Assembly: GCF_036711975.1 (NCBI RefSeq)
Contig: NC_091976.1
Coordinates: 2,170,001 to 2,234,000 of the forward strand
Direction: 5' to 3'
Source: Onthophagus taurus
Lineage: Eukaryota > Arthropoda > Insecta > Coleoptera > Scarabaeidae
Length of the DNA: 64,000 bases
Positions 21,386 to 31,800 of this stretch are shown here, in pieces; positions within the stretch are counted from its first letter, which is position 1, and each line of letters opens with the position of its first letter. The translations under genes and the position numbers were made by a program. The notes below the pieces were generated by a model. The model searched no databases, had not been told where the DNA came from, and saw nothing but the letters and a program-made list of their open reading frames with translations.

Positions 21386-21922
21386 CACTGAGAGAAATAT
21401 ATTCTTGAACGAAGATTATTACTCTTGGCACAAGCTTATCATATTCTTATACATATATCCACAAGAAGATCATTTTGTTGAGTGAACAAAAACCACATAT
21501 TCTCCAAGCAAGTATGCAAATATTCTTGATTCTCAAGAAAACGAATTCTTAGTGAAAGTAAATCAATCATCTTAAAAAAGAGTATCTTAGTGTTGCGTCA
21601 ACAATCCCATTTTCGAATTGAGAATAGATTTCTTATGTCAAGAATAACATAAGTACCTTTCTTTTTAGAAAAACATATTCATGTAATAACAACCTGGTAT
21701 AATACTTCATTTGAGTATTATAAATTATTGACGCAAGAATAAATTTTTTGATACAAAGAATTGATATTCTTCGATGCTAAGAATATGAGATACTTCATCC
21801 GTTAATATTTCTATTCTTAAAACAAAACAAAATTTTGTTTTAAGAGTATCTTATACTTGTTTCTAAGAAATACATTCAAGAATAAATTTTTCTTCAATGT
21901 CAAGAATAATTTCCCTCAGTGT
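21386..21922. mobile_element. 537-bp MITE with CACTGAGAG ends and TATTCTT-rich interior
   Basis: Ends CACTGAGAGAAATATATTCTT and the complement of AAGAATAATTTCCCTCAGTG, flanked by TA. It is the same terminal family as the 187-bp element at 15061-15247. The interior is packed with AAGAATA and its complement TATTCTT in both orientations, more than a dozen times. No ORF. Confidence 0.72.
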
Positions 21923-22086
21923 AGATATCCATGAAATTTACTTTCAAATCAAGAATACATATAAGATTTTAAAATGACATCAAAGGAAGTGTTGCAAGTT
22001 GTTTCCAATATTTTCTATACATAATTGCAGTTTGTATCTGATTTTGCAATCCTTGCCCAGTATTCACTTCCTCAGCTGCAATGTTA

Positions 22087-24530
22087 AATAATAATAATAA
22101 TTTATTAAACACCTCTGGCACAACGGTGGATATTCATTGTCAAAACACAAAATAAAATAATAATAACATAAGAAAATTACAGAGTACAATAAATTCACAA
22201 TTAACATTTTAATGAAATTAGATTACTAAGGCGTCAGAGAGATACTCCCGCTGGCTGTAGTATCCGCCCTTTATCAGAAATATTTTAACTTTACTTTTAA
22301 AACTGTTTAGTTCATTTATTTGTTTTAGACTCTTCGGAAGCTGATTATATGATTTAACAAATTATATTGTGGACTTCTTTCGTACAAAGACGTTCTGTGC
22401 TCGGGCATTGGCAAACTGTTACTATTTCGCGTGTTTTAACAATTCTAACAATTGTTATGGTTATTAAAGTGTTGAATATTTTCTTAACAAAAATTACGGC
22501 TTTCCATATATATTAATACACGGAAAGGTCAGCAACTCTTGTGCATAATAGGCTTGTATCGATCCTTCAGCCAAACACGATTTTAGCCTTCATTGCATAA
22601 TAACCGGAATTCAATTTGGAGCATACCTGGTCTATATGTGATCTAAAGGACAAGTTATAGTCAACGGTTAATCCCAGGAATTTCACCGATTCCGATAAAG
22701 GAACGGCCAAACACGTAGGATCGGGGAAAACACGGTGTTTATGAAAATGTATGCCGACAGTCTTCCTCGAATTGAGAATTATCCTATTTTTCCTATGCCA
22801 ACTTTCGAATTGTTCAATCACTGCCCTGATCTTGCACGATATTTTTTCAGTGTCTGGAGCAGCAATGGCAATGGATGTGTCGTCTGCATGCATTGTCAAG
22901 TGAACTTCCCTGTCGATGTGAAACATTAAGGGTCGAAGAATGGAGCCCTGGGGGACTCACAGTTCAGTTGGAGCATATTCCGATGCCGCATACTGCGACC
23001 AGTTACCAGTCATAAATGAAATGACCCAGTCCAGTATCGGACCACGTATCCCTAATCTAAACAGTTTGTGTCCAAGAAAGGCACGAGTCAAATCAAAAAA
23101 CAAGCCAAAGACGAAGTCACCCCTATCTAGGTATTCATAAACATACCTGAAATAATCGATCGTGGCCGTTTCGGTGGAAAACCCGTCACGAAATCCATGC
23201 TGAGTATCTGACACAATATTGAACTTGTTGAGGAAGTTCGCCAAATTGAGGGTGTGGTTCTTTGACCACACCCTCAATGATTTTGGAAAAAACACTATTT
23301 AAAGAAATAGGACGGTAGTTTGAGATATCCGACGGGCTTTCCCTTTTATACACGGGAATCGTGTTGTAAGTCTTGAGTTTATTCGGAAAGGTACCCGTGG
23401 AAATTGATCGATTTAAAATCATTATTAGAGGTGGGGCTAAGACATCCCGTAGAAACTTGACATATCCGATATGGACGCTATCAGGATCAACACTGTAGGT
23501 GTTTTACAGATTTTTGATTACTCCCATCATTTCTGACACAGTAACATTATCAAAATACATACTCGTATTAAGGAATGCATCCGCCGTACATGAGTCCGGT
23601 GACGTCGAACCAAAGCCTATGCTCAGAGATTCGGGAACCATGTTTACAAAAATGTTACTGTAATGGAAGTAGCATTCGGCTGGATCCGCGATCAATTTAC
23701 CGTCTATTACTAACTTTGAAGCAGTACTCTTCCGTGTATCTTTACCGATTTCCTTCTTTACACACTGCCAAAGCGGTTTTGTACGATTCTCAGAATTCAC
23801 TATTTTATTTGACAAATGATTCCTTTTTGTATTGTCTATCAGGGACGTGTACTTAGATTTCAATTTCGTGTAACGTGCTTTAAGTTCAGGGAAACCATTG
23901 CCAATGAGTATTTTTCAAGTGGTTACTTGCATCTTTGATTTCCTGGGTGACCCATTTTGAGAGGCCACAACCAGCAGGAAGACGGCGTCACTGGATGACA
24001 ATACTGAGTTCCAGTCTATCACATTAATTTTACATCTAAGTAAAGCCAAGCGTTCATCGGAACACAGTCTTCCGGTCACAACATGTGGTACCTCTTCATT
24101 TGGTATCTGACTTATCTTCGAAATGGTCAGCAATATTGGCATTGAAAAAACCAAAAGAACAAAACTGTAGAGGTATATTTGTTATGATGTAGTCCAGTGT
24201 GGATTTTATGCCAATACCACCCTGGTTGCATGCAATTCGGGTCGGTTTAGAGGTATCACCATGTAACCCCTAAAGAACAGAATATATCCGCGACAATTCC
24301 AGAATCAATAGAGTCAATATTAACATCAACGTTAAAGTCTCCACACAAAATAACAAAGTTATATTTTAAACACAAAAAATCAAGCAGTGCAGACAACGCA
24401 ACGCAAAAACACGTCAATTGAACCTTTGGGTGGGTGATAAATGCATACTCAAGCGCACCTCTTAGACTCACACGCAAAACTAACCGTTCAGCATTCAAAG
24501 ACCATCTCAAGTTCAAATTTCTTTAAATCG
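22087..24530 (-). pseudogene. Decayed LINE with endonuclease and reverse transcriptase
   Basis: Minus strand. The 3' end lies at 22087 with (ATT)n after AATAAATT. From 5' to 3': endonuclease piece with CGDFNVDV (24516-24256), linker (23863-23504), NYRPISL and FSKIIE (23422-23290), then QHGFRDGFSTETA and a LFFDLTRAF motif A (23240-23060), VPQGS (22965), HADD in place of YADD (22885), and VKFLGLTVDYNLSF (22660). At least three frame breaks and stops separate the blocks, so it is inactive. It belongs to the Jockey/CR1 supergroup. Confidence 0.72.
23245..23278. other. Perfect 14-bp-stem hairpin in LINE remnant
   Basis: ATTGAGGGTGTGGT, a 6-nt loop, then its exact complement. It lies where the LINE reading frame shifts between the KIIEGVV and NHTLNLANFL blocks. 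Confidence 0.8.
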
Positions 24531-24589
24531 AATTCGTCAATGCCGAAATCAGATCTCGCAAGGATCAATGATCCACCATGTTCTCTTGT

Positions 24590-24960
24590 GGTGCGATAAA
24601 AGGAAGCAGCCAATCGATAGCCGGGAAGACCCATGGACTATCTAGCTTGAAGTTTAATGAATCAAGTTAAATGCCTGTGTTAACCACTGTACGCCACCCT
24701 CAGTATCAGCCAAGAGGACGTCATCATCTGCATGGCACTCAATTTGTAATCATTTATAGTGTAACCATAGTTGATATTACATATTTTGTAATGTTTGCCC
24801 TGTTCTAAATCTTTTATCCTTACTTTGTCGAACGTTTTGGTTAGATCAATGAAATAGAGGAAGGCTGCTTGACATTTTTTCGTCGCAGTTCTGATTCTTT
24901 TTGATGTTCCCAAAAATTTTCCTCAACATTGTGTAATCCGTACATATCATTCCTCATCTC
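24590..24960 (-). pseudogene. RTE-type LINE reverse transcriptase fragment
   Basis: Minus strand. AAFLYFIDLTKTFDKV (motif A), RNINYGYTIN-like residues in broken form, and a DDVLLAD-like active-site region near 24715. The blocks are those of RTE/BovB-type LINEs. Short and frame-broken. Confidence 0.55.
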
Positions 24961-25014
24961 GTTACTAAATTTTGCCATGCATTATTTGTGTAGGCAACTC
25001 TTGCAATCAGAAGG

Positions 25015-26120
25015 GGAATTATTTAATGATTTTGAGAATAAACCATACGAATTATATATTCCTGGCGTGCAACCTTTTTCTTCTAAAAACCAAAAATCAC
25101 GTCTCGCGTTTACGACTGACGTCCGGAATGGTGACCAGACGTCGAAATAAATTTTGGGAAAGATTAACGTACCTGCAAATTTAAGGGGAAACGTAGATAA
25201 CGAAAAATTCGTTAGAAATACGTAAAGTTGATGGGTCCCACAGTTTTGGATTTATGTGATGACTTTTGGGATAAATCAGTGGCGGATGTTATCTTCTGAC
25301 CCCGCGGTCAAAAATTGTTCCCTTCCCCAAATTCCCTCATTGGCTCAGAAAATTATTGTAAAATATCCGCCCCGTATTTTGGATTGGCTCAGGTGTCGAG
25401 GACATCCAAGTGATAGGAACGCCTCAAGAAGGTTTTTGCACCCCTCCAATACCCGAGGTTACTTAAGAGCTTGTAAGACCTTTTTCATGATCAGAATCAG
25501 AATTCAATCACAATCAATTAGAATCACAACGAACCTAAGAGATTTTTGAGTCGAAACGTCGTCAGCGCTCCGTTAGACAGCAACTTAGAATTCGCTTTAA
25601 CGCCAATTCTAAGTGTCGTCGCATATCGAGAACTGTGACTTAGTTTCATTTGTAAACATTCTTTGCACTTCGGGCATCCGTTTCGTGTCGGTAATTGTGT
25701 TTCCACTGAGGATTTGGTGCGAGAGTGGTGTTGAAACCTTCCCCTGAGTAAGTCTGTTTGCCAGTTTCCATTATCACCTATCTACCAACGAGAATTAGCT
25801 GTCGGGGTTAGATTCAGAAATATCTCTTTTTAAGTAACGTCGGGTCGTAAATAAACGCAGGTAGATTTTAAAGTTCATTTTTGTTCATTGTCAATTCTTT
25901 CTTGTTATTTTGTTAATATAGTTTAAGTGTGGTTAGAACACTTGTCTTTTGATTTTCCCCTTTTCCTGACAGAGCCTTAGTGCAAGAACCCACGGTTCTG
26001 AAATAGTGATCGCGCGCTTGTCATTTAGTTTTGATTGATTTGCTAAGATCAATTAGGGGTCCTTCAGACTAAGAGTTAAGAAGCGCGAAACACTGTTTCT
26101 GGTGGCAGCTGGTCTTATTA
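25015..26120 (+). repeat. LTR-like dispersed repeat, copy 2, with leader
   Basis: Matches 13195-13880 over its first 700 bp and continues through AAATAAACGCAGG (possible poly-A signal) to GTTTCTGGTGGCAGCTGG near 26100. The last motif resembles the primer-binding site that follows a Gypsy-type 5' LTR. No gag or pol follows. I read it as an LTR with a stump of leader; the exact LTR limits are not determined. Confidence 0.42.
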
Positions 26121-26302
26121 CCAAAGGTCGAGATCGTTCAGAGGCGGCCTTACCACAGACACACTTAAACGTATGTAAATATTTTTTTGCAGAAGATGGT
26201 ATCAGTCCGGATATCAAACGGATGAGATAGTTTGATGTTGCTGTGTAAGATTATTTCTAGAAGCAAAGACTGTACGCTTTGGAGCTGATATGATAGCGAG
26301 AC

Positions 26303-26340
26303 AATCCACCAACAGTGGCCTAAACCACTGTTGGTGGATT
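26303..26340. other. Perfect 16-bp-stem hairpin
   Basis: AATCCACCAACAGTGG, loop CCTAAA, then the exact complement. With one mismatch the stem extends outward by six more base pairs (CGAGA-C and T-TCTCG). It is not followed by a T-run or by any gene I can see. Confidence 0.85.
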
Positions 26341-26399
26341 ATCTCGGCAGCAGTTTGTATCTGATTTCCCAATCCTTGCTCAGTATTAACTTCGGTGAC

Positions 26400-27139
26400 G
26401 TACACTACGCTTTTTAAGTGACTATCTCAATGGCCAGGCCAATAGACTATCTCGACTTGTCCATTTTCCGGGAAGCACTTTATCTAGATGTCGCCGCATA
26501 TATCGGATATCTATGGAACTAATAATTTTTTTCACCTATTACCCTTTATTTGTTTGAGGAATAAATCCCCAAGTTTATGCGTATAGGTTGAAAATCACCC
26601 TGTATTTGCAAACTTAAAGGAATGCGGTTTAGACGGAGATATCAAGGACTGTTTTCCAATTCTGTTCAACAAAATTAGGACGCTATACTGAAAATAGTTG
26701 TAAACAGAAATACAGCATGTTGGTTAAACGACGCAAGACGGAGCAATGTAAAAAGCGCATAAGTTTAGACCAATTGAATTACAACCGGACAGTGACTACG
26801 GAGATGTTGTGGAATTACCACCACAAGAAGAAATTGATAGAAAACGAGAAGTGGTCAATTTATTGACTAAATGAAAGAAGAAGCAGATGAAAAGAAATCC
26901 TTGTTAGAAACAAGAAAGATTATTTAGATAATTTAGATCAAATGTTGGTGAAGTATGTAAAAGAAAAGCATCAACACCGCCGAACATACTTTTAAAATAC
27001 TTACAAGAACTATTTCTCTGCCTACTATATTCCAGTCTATCTACCTTCTATAATGGTTATGGGCAAATTATCACGTAGCAATCTAATATAACTGCAATAA
27101 ATCAAGAAACATCAGTTAACAAAATGCAGCATATGCTAT
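26400..27139. other. Intergenic, no clear gene
   Basis: AT-rich sequence with short, broken frames; some Lys/Glu-rich stretches near 26780-26950 could be LINE debris. Nothing firm. Confidence 0.35.
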
Positions 27140-27320
27140 ATCCGAGTACTAAATGCCGATACAACCAAATATTTAGGTATAACACTAGTAGCTAAACTGA
27201 GCTGGAAGCACATGTAAAAAAAGCAGAATTATATAACGTTATATGAAATTTAAAGAAATAGATTCCATCCAGTCAATGTATAACAAAGCACATTTGTATA
27301 AACAAATTCGGAGGCCCAGA
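27140..27320 (+). pseudogene. Jockey LINE reverse-transcriptase tail fragment
   Basis: Reads NADTTKYLGITLVAKLSWKH, the block that follows the YADD domain in Jockey-type LINEs (usually KYLGV.LD..L.W..H). Stops follow immediately. Confidence 0.5.
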
Positions 27321-27369
27321 CGTGAGGTTGTGCCAATAAGAATAATTTAGAAGTAATCCTTCTTCTTTT

Positions 27370-27840
27370 ATTCTACGTATGGTTCTTCAGATGTAGATGA
27401 AAACATTCATTCCACCGTTTCCTGCCCTGATTTTTTTGCAACAGGATTAAATTTGCCACGTTTTGGCACTACCGTTGTCCATTCTATTTACGCGTTCCAG
27501 CATTTTTTTCGGTTTCTTATCTATTTTCCTACGTCTTGTATGTTGCGTTGTTGTCGTATGTTTTCACTTTTGATTCATACGGTCAAGTCATACGGTGTTT
27601 TTCCATGAATGCTTCTTACCATTTCATCTCGACTGTACTCATCATTGCTGTCTCTTGAAGGTGTCTGTATTGTTTCAACTGCATATGTTATTATAGATTT
27701 TATTAGATATTTGTTCCTCCAAACGATGTCCCTTAAGCAGCTCGAGATTTGAGATGCTTTCTTCGTTTGTTGCCAGATTTCACTACATAGATTTCCAGAA
27801 CTTGTTCTATTAGCTCTCAAATATTTAGATTATATTATTT
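27370..27840 (-). pseudogene. RTE-type LINE C-terminal fragment
   Basis: Minus strand. QTKKASQISSCLRDIVWRNKYL and ITYAVETIQT correspond to the KASRVAGCLN..IWRNK and LTYTAETR blocks at the C-terminus of RTE/BovB reverse transcriptases. Broken. Confidence 0.6.
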
Positions 27841-28889
27841 TAAGGTTGATAACCTCAAAAAGGTAGAGGTCAAAATAGAAATCGAATCACCGAATCTATC
27901 CACCAAAAAGTGCAAAAATCGAGTTTTATTTAATTTACATAATGGAAAGAAACAATGATAATAAAAAAAATTTCAAATATATCTGTGATTCTGTCTCTGT
28001 GATTATATCTGGGTCTGAAGTCAAACTGATTTAAAATAACAGCTTCAACCTGAAACTTCATTTGGTGGTTTTCCGAGTTTAAAAATCATTTCTGCTTTCT
28101 ACTTTTTATATTGGAATGGTATTAGAAATAAGTAATAATGGTGTTAATAATTAAGTAATTAATGAGTGAACGAACTGACTGTGAGTTAAGAGTGGTCAGC
28201 AATTGAGCTATAATAAAGATTCGTGCCAATCCGATGACCGTGTCAGTGTTCTTCCTTATGCCTGTTAAATATAAGTAATATAATAGTTAAAATGGATTTT
28301 ATCAATTAACCCATAAACTACACCTAATAATAAGAAAAGGGACATTACAATATATTGGGCCCATATTTAAATTTAAAATATAAATTAGATTCATCCCAAG
28401 CTTCTTTCACCTGCATATCAACGCTGCCAATCCAAAACGGGAGAAATTGTCACTTTTTACTTAGCTGCACTGTTGAATAAGATTTTTAAATTTGCATCCA
28501 ACGGGACGTGATAAAAGTTTTTTGTGTTTCCTGAAAAGTCAAGTAAATGTCTAAGTAAATTAAAAGGTGTAATAAAAACCATAGCATTCCATTTAAAATA
28601 ACGATTTTGTGATCTACTTCAGGTGGACCGGAAGTGACGACGTAAATTTGAGAAACGTAGATGCAATGACGTTGGATTTTCTTAACGACAATATTTCAAT
28701 TCTGATTCCTAGAATAATTTATTCCGTGAATCGTGTCAATACTCTTGTCATATCTAAACATGCTTAGAGGTTGTTTTTTATATCTAATTACGTTATCCAA
28801 TTCATTAAAATGTTATTACTCGATAAACATCAACTCATCTCATAAATTCAATAATTGATTATTAATAATTATTTAATTTCTTTTTCTAG
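27841..28889. other. Region upstream of MYND copy 2; no exon identified
   Basis: AT-rich. The first recognised exon of copy 2 is preceded by an acceptor (TTTTTCTAG at 28889) in a phase that leaves one base to complete a codon, so an upstream coding exon may exist here or farther left. I could not identify it. Alternatively translation starts at the ATG at 28933. Confidence 0.4.
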
Positions 28890-31800
28890 TAACGAAACTG
28901 AAGTGATAAGTGATAAAGAAACATTCACTGATATGGAAGAAACAACATATGATTTTGTGGTTGTAAGTGATTCCGAGGATAACATTGTACAATCGAGCGT
29001 GGAATCCATCTCTCTATGTAGTAAACAAAATAAATATGATACAGATTCGGCTAAAATGGACTCTTGTAGTAGTAACTCCTTTGATAAGGAGAATCAAATG
29101 CTACAGCAAAGCAAGCAACAATTTCGTAAATTAAATTGTGTTAAACGTAATGAAGAAGATGTAGTGGATTCCACTGAAAATATGGTAACGATGAAACATA
29201 CATCACTCTATGCTTCAAGTACTGAAAATTTGCATATTTCAAATAAGAACACTGAAAAGGCGGCTCAACCGGATAGTACGACAAATGACAAAGTCCAATT
29301 AACAAGACCTCATTTTGAAATATCTAAACAAATGTTTAGGAGTAAATCTTGTTTAAAATTACCCCGACATGAAAAACTGAAGAAAAAACCATCGAAATTT
29401 CTGTCGGATTTAGTTCCCACCAACATTCAAAATTCTAAAAGTAAATATCGGAATATCAAATTAAATTCAAGATATAATAAAAAGTCAACTATACAACAGT
29501 CAAAACGAAGAAGCAACGCAAAAAGACGTCATGGAAAATCAAACAATAACTTCACCATATACAAAAAACCACATTTAATTGATTTACCAGATAATCCAAC
29601 AAAAATTTACGCAACATTGTCTCCAAATGATCCAAGAAGTAATTACAGAAATAAAGTTATTTCCAATCCACATATCATTGGGAATAAGCGACGAAAGACG
29701 GAAGACTATCAGAATTATCATTCAAAAATGTGTGCTTCAAAAGTTAGAAAAGAAGAAACTCGGAAAAAATTGAGTTTGTTTGATATGAACCGGATAGGAA
29801 AAGGAAGGTGTAAAACAGAACCTTCGTTTTCCACTAATAAAAACAGTAAAATACATTTCGTGATGGAAACAACCGAAAGAGTAATGATTGATCACATTAA
29901 ACCGTTTTCTATAAAAACTCCAGGGAAACATAAAGCAAAATTATTAATACATCCAAAAGAATGCTACCAAAGAGCAACCATTTTAGAACCTATTAATGTC
30001 CAAAGCGAGCCAAAAATAATTAAAACAACACCGAACATTAAAGAGCTTACAACAAAATTCGTAGAATATATTACACTGTTTTGTTTAACAACTAAAAACA
30101 TAAAATTAATTTCTACATTTAATGGTGAAGATCAGACATTAATAAGCTACCTGGAAGGGGTGAAGAAAACATTTAGAAATAGTTGCAAGCTTATTCCATA
30201 TTCAAATATTGACATCAAAGAAATCATTACGAAAGTGCATAAAAAAATTATTTTGGCGAATATTGGTTGTTCACAGTTGGACATTATATCTGCATTAAAA
30301 ATTACGTTTGTTGATGTCGCTTATGGATTAGGTAAAGAAATTATGCGCTTATTAAAGGATAACTCGGATTCTATTTTTATTAAGGATGAAATGATTGATG
30401 ATGATTGTGTAATAATTGATTTCAAAAATGGTGAGTTTGTTAAATTAATTGAAAAATCTTTTTAAAATAAATTTGTTGAATGATTTAAAGTATATTAATT
30501 CATACATATATTTTTTTTATAGAAGTCGATGTTTCTTCTACTACACCTACTTCGCCAAATATAATCCAATCACAAAACCAAATTGAAGAGTCCAACAACC
30601 AAATGGATATGCCGATTCTGGTTAATACAAATACAACAAATAATATAAATCCAGATACAGTTTCTAATTTAAACAAAGTGTTAACATCAAATCCACAAGT
30701 TGTTCAATTGCCAAGTTTGAATGATAAATACTCCAGTTGTCCTAGATTGCAAGAACCTCAAACAGTACATTTTGAATATATTAATCAACCCAATAATAAC
30801 AACCAGCAAACTGTGAATGGAACTTTTAATCCACATATAGCGTTTAATCAAATTGTTCCTCAACAACAAACGCTTCAACAGCAAACACATCAGCAAGTAT
30901 CGTATCATTCTCCTGAATGTCAACCTCAACGTATCAATGAAGTGGTTTATCAATCTCATACACATAGAAACGTATACAATCAACAATTAGCAGCTTCCTC
31001 TCAAAACCAAAACATAACCCAAACAAATCCATTCGGAATGTCTGGTGGTATTGCTGTAAGAAAGGATTTATTTACGTTAAATTCGAGTCAACCCCTTCGT
31101 TCGAATTGTACTGCTCCACAAATACGTAAGAAAACCGGTCAGATGCAACGGAGTGTTCGGTCGGTAAGTATAAAATAAAACTAACTTAAAATGATGTACT
31201 ATGCTACTACATACAGAATTATATGGCAGTTAAGTTTATTCCCCTTTTCATGTATTAGACATATGAAGGCAGTCTGCCAATCTGTAGGCATCTTCTCAGT
31301 CGTCTCTTAGGATACTATCTACCCCTAGTGTCTTATTATATTTTAGTCTCTCTATGCTGCTTTTTATTGTTTCCAAGCTCGGCTTACCTTTTTACTGTAA
31401 GAAGAAAAGTTTACTGTACAAGTTTACTTTGTCGCGCCTTGTTTTGTTTGTCAATAATCTCTTTGCATTCCTCGTCGTACCAGTCATTTCCCTTTACCCC
31501 TTCTAGAGTCCTAACTACCTCTTTAGCGATCTTCTGCAGCATCGGTTGTCCAGCAAGAATCTACTACTCTCATTTCCTTCTCTTCAGCTTCCGCTTCAGC
31601 GTAATTTTTTCCTAACTCTAATATATGGGCTTCCATATATTGACTCAATTTTTGTGTATTGTGTTTCTTAGCTTTATCGGCTACTTTCTTTTTATCTTCA
31701 GTAATCCTTTCTCGTAGTTTGTTTTTTATAAGGTGGTGGTCAGAGTTCGAAACAGCTTCTCTGTAGCTTCTTACGTCTATGATACTACAATATGATCTGC

